From positions 1 through 49,563 of the forward strand of contig CAMDRF010000010.1 of NCBI GenBank assembly GCA_945906765.1: a stretch of 49,563 nt of DNA. The letters run 5' to 3'. This document shows, piece after piece, positions 43,096-49,563 of this stretch. The stretch comes from Nitrosovibrio sp. Nv4. Lineage in GTDB: Bacteria > Pseudomonadota > Gammaproteobacteria > Burkholderiales > SG8-39. Position numbers and translations under genes: made by a program. Each line of letters opens with the position of its first letter. Position 1 is the stretch's first letter. The notes beneath the pieces are model-generated. The model was not told the DNA's origin and made no database searches. It was given only the letters and a program-made list of their open reading frames with translations.

Positions 43096-44412
43096 TTACT
43101 GCTCGAGGAGTCCGTTGATATCCAACAAATCTCGATCCTCTAAAATACCAGCTACCGCCTTTAATCTTAATCCACTCAGGATCAGATCATAGGTAGCCCT
43201 CGATAAATCACGCTGAGCCCCAAAATGCTGTTGCTGCGACCTTAATATGTCGATATTTGCTTTCAGGCCGACTTCGTAACCTTTCTTGTTGTATGACAAC
43301 GCTGACTGACTGGAATCCACGGCAGTTCGATAGGCATCTATTTTTGCGAAACCGTTCGACACTTTAGAATAATTGACTTTCACATCAGTCACCACTCTGC
43401 GTTGTGCAGTTTCCACTTCTGCTTGAGCGCGACTGACTGATGATATTGCCTCACTGACTTTGCTGCTGCCAATATAACCATCGAAAATAGGGATATTGAT
43501 TTCCACCCCTATCGAGCTACTCCACGAATTGTAATTTTGGGAAGTAAGGAACGATGGGCCAACAGAGTTATTCTGATAATAATAGCCGCGATCAGCCACG
43601 AGACTTACGGTGGGATATTTGCTGGCCCTGTTTATTAAAACCTGGCTTTCCGCAATATTGACTGAAATCTTTTGCAGTAGCACATTGAAATTCTGATTTT
43701 TCGCATCCGAAACCCATTTCTCCATATTTCTAGGCTCTGGTGGATGAAACTTTACTTCCCTTCGTACTTTCGCCAATTTGCCTGGAGCTTCGCCAATAAT
43801 CTCCTCCAAACGAGACCCGGCCGTTTCCAAGTCCAATTGAGCCTCAATTTCGTCGGCCAATACCTTGTTGAAGTTAACTTCCGCCTCTTTGACATCAGTG
43901 ATCATCGATGATCCCACGTCAAAGCTTCGATGAGCCAATTTAAGTTGCTCAGTAATTGCCGCTCTGAGCATTGAAGTAGCACCTAAATTGTCCTGGGCAG
44001 AAAGAACATCAAAATAAGCCTTGCTTACTCTTAATATCAAATCTTGCTTTGCCAGGGAATAATTGAGCTCCCCTTGCTTGACTACAAGCTGACTTTGATG
44101 AAGAGTTTCCAATTTTGAAACATCAAAGAGCGATTGTTTCAACTGGATCTTGTATTCCCTAGCCCGATTCAGGAAGTCGTGGCCACTTCTTTGTCCCCCA
44201 AGCTTAAACGCAATGTTTGGAAGCAGAGTTGAACGGCCTTGAGTCTCTTTCTGACTCACCGCACTCAATGCGTGTTCTGCCGCGATAATTACCGTATCCC
44301 TTATCAAGGCTTGTCGATATATCTGTTCTAGATCAACGGCGCTTGCATCGAGGTTATAAAACAACGCAAATAGCGATAAGGGAGCTATCCGTACTATATG
44401 AATGTTAAGCAT
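43096..44412 (-). CDS. TolC-family outer-membrane channel protein
   Basis: The outer-membrane exit duct for the exporter encoded upstream. From the ATG at 44412 it has 438 residues: a signal peptide (MLNIHIVRIAPLSLFALF) ending near ASA, then two OEP repeats rich in coiled-coil. LEQIYRQALIRDTVI, SKAYFDVLSAQDNL and RRVVTDVKVNYSKV are typical TolC helices. The ORF-track start 18 codons upstream would bury the signal peptide and is not favoured. The gene is AT-rich compared with the chromosome flanks. The ATPase gene ends 74 bases upstream. Confidence 0.92.
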   Translation of the reverse strand: MLNIHIVRIAPLSLFALFYNLDASAVDLEQIYRQALIRDTVIIAAEHALSAVSQKETQGRSTLLPNIAFKLGGQRSGHDFLNRAREYKIQLKQSLFDVSKLETLHQSQLVVKQGELNYSLAKQDLILRVSKAYFDVLSAQDNLGATSMLRAAITEQLKLAHRSFDVGSSMITDVKEAEVNFNKVLADEIEAQLDLETAGSRLEEIIGEAPGKLAKVRREVKFHPPEPRNMEKWVSDAKNQNFNVLLQKISVNIAESQVLINRASKYPTVSLVADRGYYYQNNSVGPSFLTSQNYNSWSSSIGVEINIPIFDGYIGSSKVSEAISSVSRAQAEVETAQRRVVTDVKVNYSKVSNGFAKIDAYRTAVDSSQSALSYNKKGYEVGLKANIDILRSQQQHFGAQRDLSRATYDLILSGLRLKAVAGILEDRDLLDINGLLEQ

Positions 44413-44486
44413 CCGATTCTCCAGCCACCAATTTTTGGTATTCAATATTATTTCGATAGATGACAAAATATATAATCAATTTATCT

Positions 44487-45608
44487 CTAGAAATATAATT
44501 TTTTCATCTGCATTTCGAAATTGGGGCTGGAAGCAATGGCGTGAAGAAACCACTCCTTCGTCAGAACATATGCCAGCCCGTCTTCTCGAGCAATTACTGT
44601 CGCGGTCCTCTTTCCATCACCGATCAATGCACGCTCACCGAAACATTGACCACTACCGAGAACTTCTGCTTTTATTGTATCGACGACCACGTCGACCTCG
44701 CCGTCCCGGATAAGAAAGAATTCCTCGCCCAGATCCCCCTGTTGAATAAGTACATCTCCCCTTACAAAGGGGTGTTTTGTCATTTTTTCGGATACCAAAC
44801 TGAGTTCAGAGTTATTCAAGTGTGAAAAAATACTCAGTTTTTTCATGAATTCACATATTTGAATTACTTCTTGCAGAACAACATCCGAGACGATTGCGCC
44901 GTCGACCATTTTTATAATTCGGTCAGCGGATTCCAATATACGATTGTCATGGGTGACAACAACTACTGCACTGCCGTATTCATTTGCCCACTCTTTCAGC
45001 ATGCCGATTACTTCAAGACAAGACACCTTGTCCAATGCCGCGGTAGGCTCGTCGGCCAGGATCAGCTTTGGCCGCCCAACAAGTGCTCGCGCCACTGCAA
45101 CACGCTGGCGCTGCCCTCCTGACAACTCACTGGGACGATAATTAATTCGTTTTCCAAGCCCCAAACGGTTTAGAAGTGCAATGCCATCAGAACGGTTTTT
45201 TAGCATCTCGGACGCATCACCCTGGCATGTCATCTGCACATTCTCGATCGCATTTAATGAGGTAAATAAATTGTGCATTTGAAAAATGAAACCTATTTTT
45301 CGACGCAAATCTATTATTTCTTCCTCATTGAGCGTGCTGACATCCCTACCAAGAATATTAAGATTGCCTTCTTGAAGAGTCCGGATTGCGCCCAACAATG
45401 TCAAAAGGGTTGTCTTTCCGGAACCTGAAGGCCCCGTCATCACAACCAATTTCCCCGGTTCTATTTTGAGGTTGTTGTTGAACAGGACTTGCGAACGGAA
45501 CTCCCCCGTCCCAAAGTAATGACTGAGTCCATGGACCGTTACCGGCGAATTGGAACTACCTTCACTTTTTCGCAATTTTGCGACTCCATTACTGCTCAAT
45601 AATTTCAT
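44487..45608 (-). CDS. DevA-type ABC exporter ATPase fused to a cyclic-nucleotide-binding domain
   Basis: Residues 22-250 are a LolD/DevA-like ATPase: Walker A GPSGSGKTT (59-67), signature LSGGQRQR (162-169), Walker B LILADEPTAALD (182-193) and H-loop His220. Residues 256-365 form a CNMP-binding domain: VRGDVLIQQGDLGEEFFLI, then the phosphate-binding cassette FGERALIGDGKRTATV with the glutamate and arginine that hold cyclic nucleotides. Usual DevA proteins end near residue 240, so the extra 120 residues are an addition. Ligand binding could gate ATP hydrolysis and export. Its ATG overlaps the DevC stop (ATGA). Confidence 0.93.
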   Translation of the reverse strand: MKLLSSNGVAKLRKSEGSSNSPVTVHGLSHYFGTGEFRSQVLFNNNLKIEPGKLVVMTGPSGSGKTTLLTLLGAIRTLQEGNLNILGRDVSTLNEEEIIDLRRKIGFIFQMHNLFTSLNAIENVQMTCQGDASEMLKNRSDGIALLNRLGLGKRINYRPSELSGGQRQRVAVARALVGRPKLILADEPTAALDKVSCLEVIGMLKEWANEYGSAVVVVTHDNRILESADRIIKMVDGAIVSDVVLQEVIQICEFMKKLSIFSHLNNSELSLVSEKMTKHPFVRGDVLIQQGDLGEEFFLIRDGEVDVVVDTIKAEVLGSGQCFGERALIGDGKRTATVIAREDGLAYVLTKEWFLHAIASSPNFEMQMKKLYF

Positions 45609-46783
45609 GAAAACAGATCCACTGGGCTAGCTTTCCGGAGTTTTCTTATGGCAAGCGCAGCTGAAACAGCCCCCATCAGCACCACAATCATTAGAATGAA
45701 AAAAGCATCGTAAAGTTTTAAATCCATTGGCAGCTGAATTGACTCTGCCGCAAATCGATATAGAAATACGGTGATAATCAACGAGGGTATGTAAGACAGG
45801 ACAACAAAGCCTGCCGAAATATTGCCAATCAACATCCAAAAGAATGTCTGCTGATATCCCATGGCCCGCAGAACTGCATATTCGGTCATGTTGTCGCTAA
45901 TAATTCCGTGAAGTGCCTGCAAAATAAAAACAATACCGACGACGATGCCGACCAACAATCCGATCCGGAAAATGAAGCCGATCGGCGTATGTTTTTCGTA
46001 GTACAAGCGCTCATTGGCGATGAAATCGTCTTTCGAATACACCTTTGCTCTGGAACCGAGGGATTCCTGCAATTTGTTTTTTACTTCAGCAGCGTCGAAA
46101 CCAGGCTTTACCCGGATCAATCCAAGAGAAACTCGATCCAGTGATTGTGAAGTGATTCGATTGAAATTGACTTCCGAGGTGACCAGAGACGCATCAACCG
46201 AGAAAGTTGGTCCGAGCGTAAACAGGCCTCGAACAAAAAGGGTATTTTGGAGACTGTTGCCGCCAACCGGGACAACGACTTCGTCATGCCCTTTGGTCAG
46301 CACATTCTGCACAATCGGACCAAAATCATGACGAGATGCCTGGTCCAATAAAACCGTATTGGTACTGGCGATCACATCCAACTGTCGGTTTATCTCGGGA
46401 ATGTTAATTGTCACGCCAGAAAGCGGCAGACCATACAACCAGATCGGCTTCGGAGTTCTCATCAACGAATTCTGTATCTGAAGGTTGTAGGCATAAAAGG
46501 GCAGCGCAGACGCAACCCCGTCAATTCCACGACTTTCTATAACGCCATGACGCGAGAACCACGGCGGTGAAAATGACAAAGTGGAAAAGTCATGCGCTGC
46601 CAATATAATGTCGGCATTCAATGCTTCAGGTAATTTGAGCGCACTGTCATAAAGCGCATTCTCAAAGCCGGTTTGCACGAACATGAGAACAATTGACACC
46701 CCAACGCCCAATATGGCGGCGATGAGTTTAGAAACACGCTGAGTCAATTGGCGATAAGCCAAGAAAATAGATCGTCGAAACAT
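45605..46783 (-). CDS. DevC/FtsX-like ABC exporter permease
   Basis: A 392-residue permease with the MacB/FtsX layout: one N-terminal helix (VSKLIAAILGVGVSIVLMFVQ), a large periplasmic domain, and three C-terminal helices (FIFRIGLLVGIVVGIVFILQ, IGNISAGFVVLSYIPSLIIT, AFFILMIVVLMGAVSAALAI). LAYRQLTQRVSKL at the start and the TEYAVLRAMGYQ loop before the third helix are typical of DevC. The ORF-track start is a TTG at 46795; the ATG at 46783, with GGAG seven bases upstream, is preferred. The gap to the adaptor gene upstream is 157 bases. Confidence 0.93.
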   Translation of the reverse strand: MFRRSIFLAYRQLTQRVSKLIAAILGVGVSIVLMFVQTGFENALYDSALKLPEALNADIILAAHDFSTLSFSPPWFSRHGVIESRGIDGVASALPFYAYNLQIQNSLMRTPKPIWLYGLPLSGVTINIPEINRQLDVIASTNTVLLDQASRHDFGPIVQNVLTKGHDEVVVPVGGNSLQNTLFVRGLFTLGPTFSVDASLVTSEVNFNRITSQSLDRVSLGLIRVKPGFDAAEVKNKLQESLGSRAKVYSKDDFIANERLYYEKHTPIGFIFRIGLLVGIVVGIVFILQALHGIISDNMTEYAVLRAMGYQQTFFWMLIGNISAGFVVLSYIPSLIITVFLYRFAAESIQLPMDLKLYDAFFILMIVVLMGAVSAALAIRKLRKASPVDLFS

Positions 46784-46940
46784 CAGCAACTCCAATTATC
46801 GCGATTAATATTATTTTTCCGGCTTCCGGAGTTACAGGTCGCGACTGTCTAGAATTTGAGTTTTCAAAGAGTGAGAAACCCGCTCGTTTCGAATCTCAAT
46901 CAATAACCTATAATCTTGCCGGCGTGGAGAGAACATTAAA

Positions 46941-47972
46941 CTACTTGGCGTTGACAGCAAAACGGACCTCAACTTCACCGCCAATCACGACAGGTAAAGG
47001 AATTGAAGACTTCAGCCTTATCTCGACTATTCTGGCATCGCGGCCAACCAAAGTGTCGTAGTGAGGTCTCTTTTGCTTGAAAACCTCTTTACCGATGGAT
47101 ATGACAGTTGCTTGAATAGGTGAATTAATCAGGCTGCCCTGTATTGTTGAAATTCCTCCCACTCTAATCTTTGAAACGAAATTCTCATCTACCTCGGCGA
47201 TGACGTTCAATTGATCCAGATTCGCAATTCGCATGATTCCGCTTTCTCCGATTGCTTCGCCATCTCTGGCTAAAATCGATAAAACTGTTCCGTCAATTGG
47301 TGCGCGGACTATAGTTCGCTCCAGTTCTGACTTTGCTTTAACCACCGTCGCAACTTCTATTGCGACTCTCGCCTCCGCAACATCACGATCAACCTTGCGA
47401 ACTTCGCTCAGTGCAACCAAGGAATTTTTAGCCTGGTCCAGGTCGGAGGCCGCAATATCCCTATCAGCAACGGCTCGATCGAGCGCCTGTCTTGACACCA
47501 ATTGATCTGCAAAAAGTGCCTCTACCCGTTCAAAATCCCGTTTAGCCCTCAATGCCACCACCTTCTTTGCCTCCACAACGCTTTGTTGGGCTTCGATAGT
47601 CGATTGCTTGGCCCCGTCAATCGACTGCCTCTGTTGACTCGCATAATATTTCACGGCTTTCTCAGCCACTTGAACGGATGCGTATTGCGTGTCATAGCCC
47701 TCTAAATACGCTAATGGCTGACCTTTGATTACCTTGCTTCCCTCAGCCACAAGCAAATGACGCACGACTCCACCGGACATGGGGCCATGCAGAGCCAACA
47801 CACTTCCGTCTGGCTGTATATGCCCCCGCGCGACGATACCTGTCTTGGCTTCTGGAACCTTCAAATCATTGGGCTTCGAATTTTTTATAAACCCCATTTT
47901 CCATACAAGGATCAATGCAATTGCAATAAATACACCTAGAAAAATAATGTTCCGATTTTTGCCAATTTTCAT
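46941..47972 (-). CDS. HlyD/DevB-type periplasmic adaptor
   Basis: A 343-residue membrane-fusion protein that bridges the DevC permease and the TolC channel. The N-terminal helix IIFLGVFIAIALILVWKMGF is followed by a lipoyl-like half (IVARGHIQPDGSVLALHGPMSGG), a long coiled-coil with many alanine/glutamate residues near 90-200, and the second half VRAPIDGTVLSILARDGEAIG near 235-255. It is the first gene of the four-gene minus-strand run adaptor-permease-ATPase-TolC; a 145-base AT-rich interval (46796-46940) with no recognised gene separates it from the permease. Confidence 0.93.
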   Translation of the reverse strand: MKIGKNRNIIFLGVFIAIALILVWKMGFIKNSKPNDLKVPEAKTGIVARGHIQPDGSVLALHGPMSGGVVRHLLVAEGSKVIKGQPLAYLEGYDTQYASVQVAEKAVKYYASQQRQSIDGAKQSTIEAQQSVVEAKKVVALRAKRDFERVEALFADQLVSRQALDRAVADRDIAASDLDQAKNSLVALSEVRKVDRDVAEARVAIEVATVVKAKSELERTIVRAPIDGTVLSILARDGEAIGESGIMRIANLDQLNVIAEVDENFVSKIRVGGISTIQGSLINSPIQATVISIGKEVFKQKRPHYDTLVGRDARIVEIRLKSSIPLPVVIGGEVEVRFAVNAK

Positions 47973-48250
47973 GATTTATTTGCCGTATTTGTATTGCGTG
48001 TTTGCTGGAAAATTTTCTAATCGCACAATTTTATTGGCTCATCTAGCGAATGATGTTGTTCAAGTCATACCCTGACCGCGAGAGTGAGCAACTGCGCGGG
48101 ATCGGGTCTGAAGCGGAGCTGTACCGCCTCCAATTATCTGGACACGATTTAGCGACTCAGGCCGCGATTCGTTCAGTATAAGCCTGACGGACTTCAAGGG
48201 GTGGGGGTGTCCCGTTGGCAGTTGAAGGTTAGAGCGGGTGGCGGAAATGA
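47973..48250. other. Upstream region of the exporter run, possible insertion-sequence end
   Basis: The first 90 or so bases are AT-rich and must contain the promoter of the exporter run (on the minus strand). No clear -35/-10 pair stands out. Further on, ATTATCTGGACA near 48136-48147 resembles an insertion-sequence end but has no matching partner. A 42-codon plus-strand frame from 48051 has no recognised family. Confidence 0.35.
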
Positions 48251-48390
48251 TTATGCGGCGTTTTGGTGTTGAAGGATAGAAGGCCGAAGTGCGTGGATGA
48301 GCGCTGGAATGTTTTTATGCCCCCAGAGCTTGCGAAACGCCTTCTCTGCTTCCAGGAAACCCGCCGCCGCCCCTCCCGCGACGCCGGGGG
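48251..48390 (-). pseudogene. IS256-like transposase C-terminal fragment
   Basis: On the minus strand the frame reads AAGFLEAEKAFRKLWGHKNI, then PALIHAL and a stop at 48251-48253. LEAEK-FR-L-GH followed by a short leucine-rich helix is the typical end of mutator/IS256-type transposases. Upstream codons (GVAGGAA) do not match the family, so only about 40 residues survive. The reading is by pattern only. Confidence 0.5.
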
Positions 48391-48509
48391 AAGTCCACGA
48401 TGCAGAACGCCTCCCCGGTCATGGGGCGCATCGTCAAGTGTGGATTCGACGATGTCGCATCCGAGGTTGGTAAGATTCAGCGAGAATTGGCAGCTTCGCG
48501 CTGCTCCTG

Positions 48510-48833
48510 ATGGAGCACTCGACAGAGGCTGAAAGCTCGGGACTGAAACTGAGCGCGTACGCCGCGAACCACCAGATCGACGTGCGCCGGCTGTATGAAG
48601 CCAAGCGCAAGCGTCCGCAACCGGCTGCTTCAAACTGGGCAGTTGTTCGCATCAAGCCAGACCCATCGGTGCAGGTCACGCCCAAGACGCGTGAGAGCGC
48701 GGCGCCAACTGTCATTGCCCTGCAAGCGCGGCTTGGCAACGGCGTCGTCTTGAGTTGGACCCACGACCAACGCAACGCGGATGTGCCATGCAGCGTGCTG
48801 CGCACCTTGGTGGCGCTGCCATGTTTCATCTGA
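48510..48833 (+). CDS. IS66 accessory protein TnpA-like
   Basis: A 107-residue protein resembling the first ORF of IS66 elements. It has a weak helix-turn-helix (SGLKLSAYAANHQIDVRRLY) and the terminal pattern ALQARLGNGVVLSW, which is typical of IS66 OrfA, ending before the overlapping tnpB start. A preceding region with no recognised terminal repeat suggests that the left end of the element is incomplete or not recognised. Confidence 0.7.
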   Translation: MEHSTEAESSGLKLSAYAANHQIDVRRLYEAKRKRPQPAASNWAVVRIKPDPSVQVTPKTRESAAPTVIALQARLGNGVVLSWTHDQRNADVPCSVLRTLVALPCFI

Positions 48834-48910
48834 GCGCCAACCTGGCGGTGTACCTGCACCGCGGGACGATTGACTTTCGCAAGAGCATCAACGGCCTGTC
48901 GGCGATGGTT
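48821..48910 (+). pseudogene. IS66 TnpB fragment
   Basis: The ATG at 48821 overlaps tnpA by 13 bases, as in intact IS66 elements, and encodes FHLSANLAVYLHRGTIDFRK then SINGLSAMV. This is the N-terminal third of the IS66 Orf2 family. After about residue 30 the match is lost and the frame continues with unrelated sequence to 49081. TnpC, the main transposase, is absent. Confidence 0.8.
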
Positions 48911-49230
48911 GTACGCCGTAGAGTCGCACGCACAGGACAACAACTTGAGCGCGTCCGAGCGCCTGCGCTAAACGTGTTTATCGCTGCCTGCCCCCCCAAA
49001 CCCCACCGCACCACGAACTTCCGTTCATCAAGGTACGGGGGCGTTTTTGCCGTAATCCGAAAACTCACGCCGCCGTACTAAACCCGAAAAAGTCAGGAGG
49101 TTTTGAGACAAACGGGGTTTGAGACGTCTTTTGCGGAAAAATGACGCGGCCGCAGTCAGGAGGTTTAGCCGCTACGCCCCTCAGGACGCGGTGCCTGAAC
49201 GCCGCTTGAGCGAGTTGGAGGTCTAGGTAC
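48911..49230. other. Island end without recognised gene
   Basis: Beyond the IS66 fragment I see no gene. A 13-base direct repeat lies in the second half (49091 and 49154). The ORFs reported here are read-through of the broken tnpB and tRNA antisense. Confidence 0.5.
49091..49166 (+). repeat. 13-bp direct repeats AGTCAGGAGGTTT near the attachment site
   Basis: AGTCAGGAGGTTT occurs at 49091-49103 and exactly again at 49154-49166, 63 bases apart; between them TTTGAGAC also occurs twice. The repeats are 65 to 140 bases from the tRNA 3' end, where integrases of tRNA-targeting elements bind arm-type sites. The link is an inference. Confidence 0.5.
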
Positions 49231-49320
49231 TGGCGGAGAGGGAGGGATTCGAACCCCCGGTACCCTTGCGGGCACAACAGATTTCGAGTCTGCCGCAATC
49301 GACCACTCTGCCACCTCTCC
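49231..49320 (-). tRNA. tRNA-Ser (anticodon CGA)
   Basis: Read on the minus strand, the gene starts GGAGAGGTGGCAGAGTGG and ends in CCTCTCC-G-CCA. The seven-base acceptor stem pairs, the T-loop GGTTCGAATCC is present, a long variable arm (TGCCCGCAAGGGTA) follows the anticodon arm, and the loop CTCGAAA gives anticodon CGA for UCG codons. Encoded CCA is included. It is the intact copy left at the integration site. Confidence 0.97.
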
Positions 49321-49359
49321 GCGGCCCCGCCTCAGGTTCGCAGCGGGGGACGGATTTTA

Positions 49360-49563
<204 letters not shown>

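Larger units (their letters stand above)
42030..49230. mobile_element. Putative 7.2-kb genomic island at the tRNA-Ser 3' end
   Basis: The region is bounded by direct tRNA-Ser 3' repeats (41981-42029 and 49231-49281). The inside differs from its flanks: the exporter genes 43096-47972 are visibly AT-rich, and transposase fragments of three families (IS3-, IS256- and IS66-like) lie at both ends. It contains a toxin-antitoxin module, often used to stabilise islands. No integrase or excisionase gene is visible, so the element is probably no longer mobile. The likely ancestral order is coiled-coil gene, tRNA-Ser, serS. Confidence 0.75.

Noticed and set aside
42892-43143. Plus-strand ORF of 83 residues
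   Set aside because: Overlaps the tolC-like gene end and has no protein-like pattern.
48434-48943. Minus-strand ORF of 169 residues in the island end
   Set aside because: Antisense to the IS66 tnpA/tnpB sequence, which is recognisable on the plus strand.

Overview
The window is GC-rich, densely packed chromosomal DNA that looks like a betaproteobacterium (Burkholderiales or Nitrosomonadales-like). This rests on gene order: mrp, metG, dcd and an ornithine/lysine decarboxylase lie together. The pair pgeF-rluD is divergent from bamD and joined to a phaC-phaA-phaB-phaR polyhydroxyalkanoate (PHA) cluster. A pcnB-folK-deoxynucleoside kinase run follows hda. No species can be named from the sequence alone.

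Layout. 1-4.6 kb: 3' part of folA, decarboxylase, dcd, a vapBC-type toxin-antitoxin pair whose toxin is frameshifted, an ABC substrate-binding remnant, and mrp. 4.6-9.2 kb: metG, a small ribbon-helix-helix protein, a SulP transporter that has lost most of its middle, a pilin remnant, and a FAD-binding oxidase. 9.2-19.8 kb: housekeeping block with dnaE, an EamA exporter, purM, an AI-2E/PerM protein, hda, a HAD phosphatase, pcnB, folK and a deoxynucleoside kinase. 20.2-30.3 kb: one long minus-strand run (rluD, pgeF, ZIP transporter, phaC, phaA, two phaB copies, phaR, rimO, second thiolase) covering PHA synthesis from acetyl-CoA. 30.3-41.7 kb: bamD, an erythronate-dehydrogenase-like SDR, a DinG/YoaA-type helicase, a shortened secretin-N protein, an NlpC/P60 lipoprotein, a ferric-iron ABC importer with its permease gene inverted relative to the other two, a TonB-like protein and an orphan molybdopterin hydroxylase large subunit.

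The accessory part is 42.0-49.2 kb. A 3'-half copy of tRNA-Ser (41981-42029) repeats the 3' half of the intact tRNA-Ser(CGA) gene at 49231-49320 in the same orientation, as expected for the two ends of an element integrated at a tRNA 3' end. Between them lie a toxin-first RelE/HigB-HigA module, fragments of IS3-, IS256- and IS66-like transposases, and a visibly AT-richer four-gene exporter: HlyD/DevB adaptor, DevC permease, DevA-type ATPase and TolC channel. The ATPase carries a C-terminal cyclic-nucleotide-binding domain, so an intracellular nucleotide might gate export. No integrase is visible. This exporter island is the most unusual content of the window. The partial serS gene closes the window.

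Other points worth checking: rimO has no ATG, GTG or TTG start and may begin at ATA; bamD and rluD have overlapping divergent start codons with a TATAAT placed so that bamD would be leaderless; a perfect 29-bp palindrome separates the iron permease and ATPase genes; and a very strong G-quadruplex motif lies just upstream of phaC. Several genes show decay by in-frame internal deletion, frameshift or nonsense codon.
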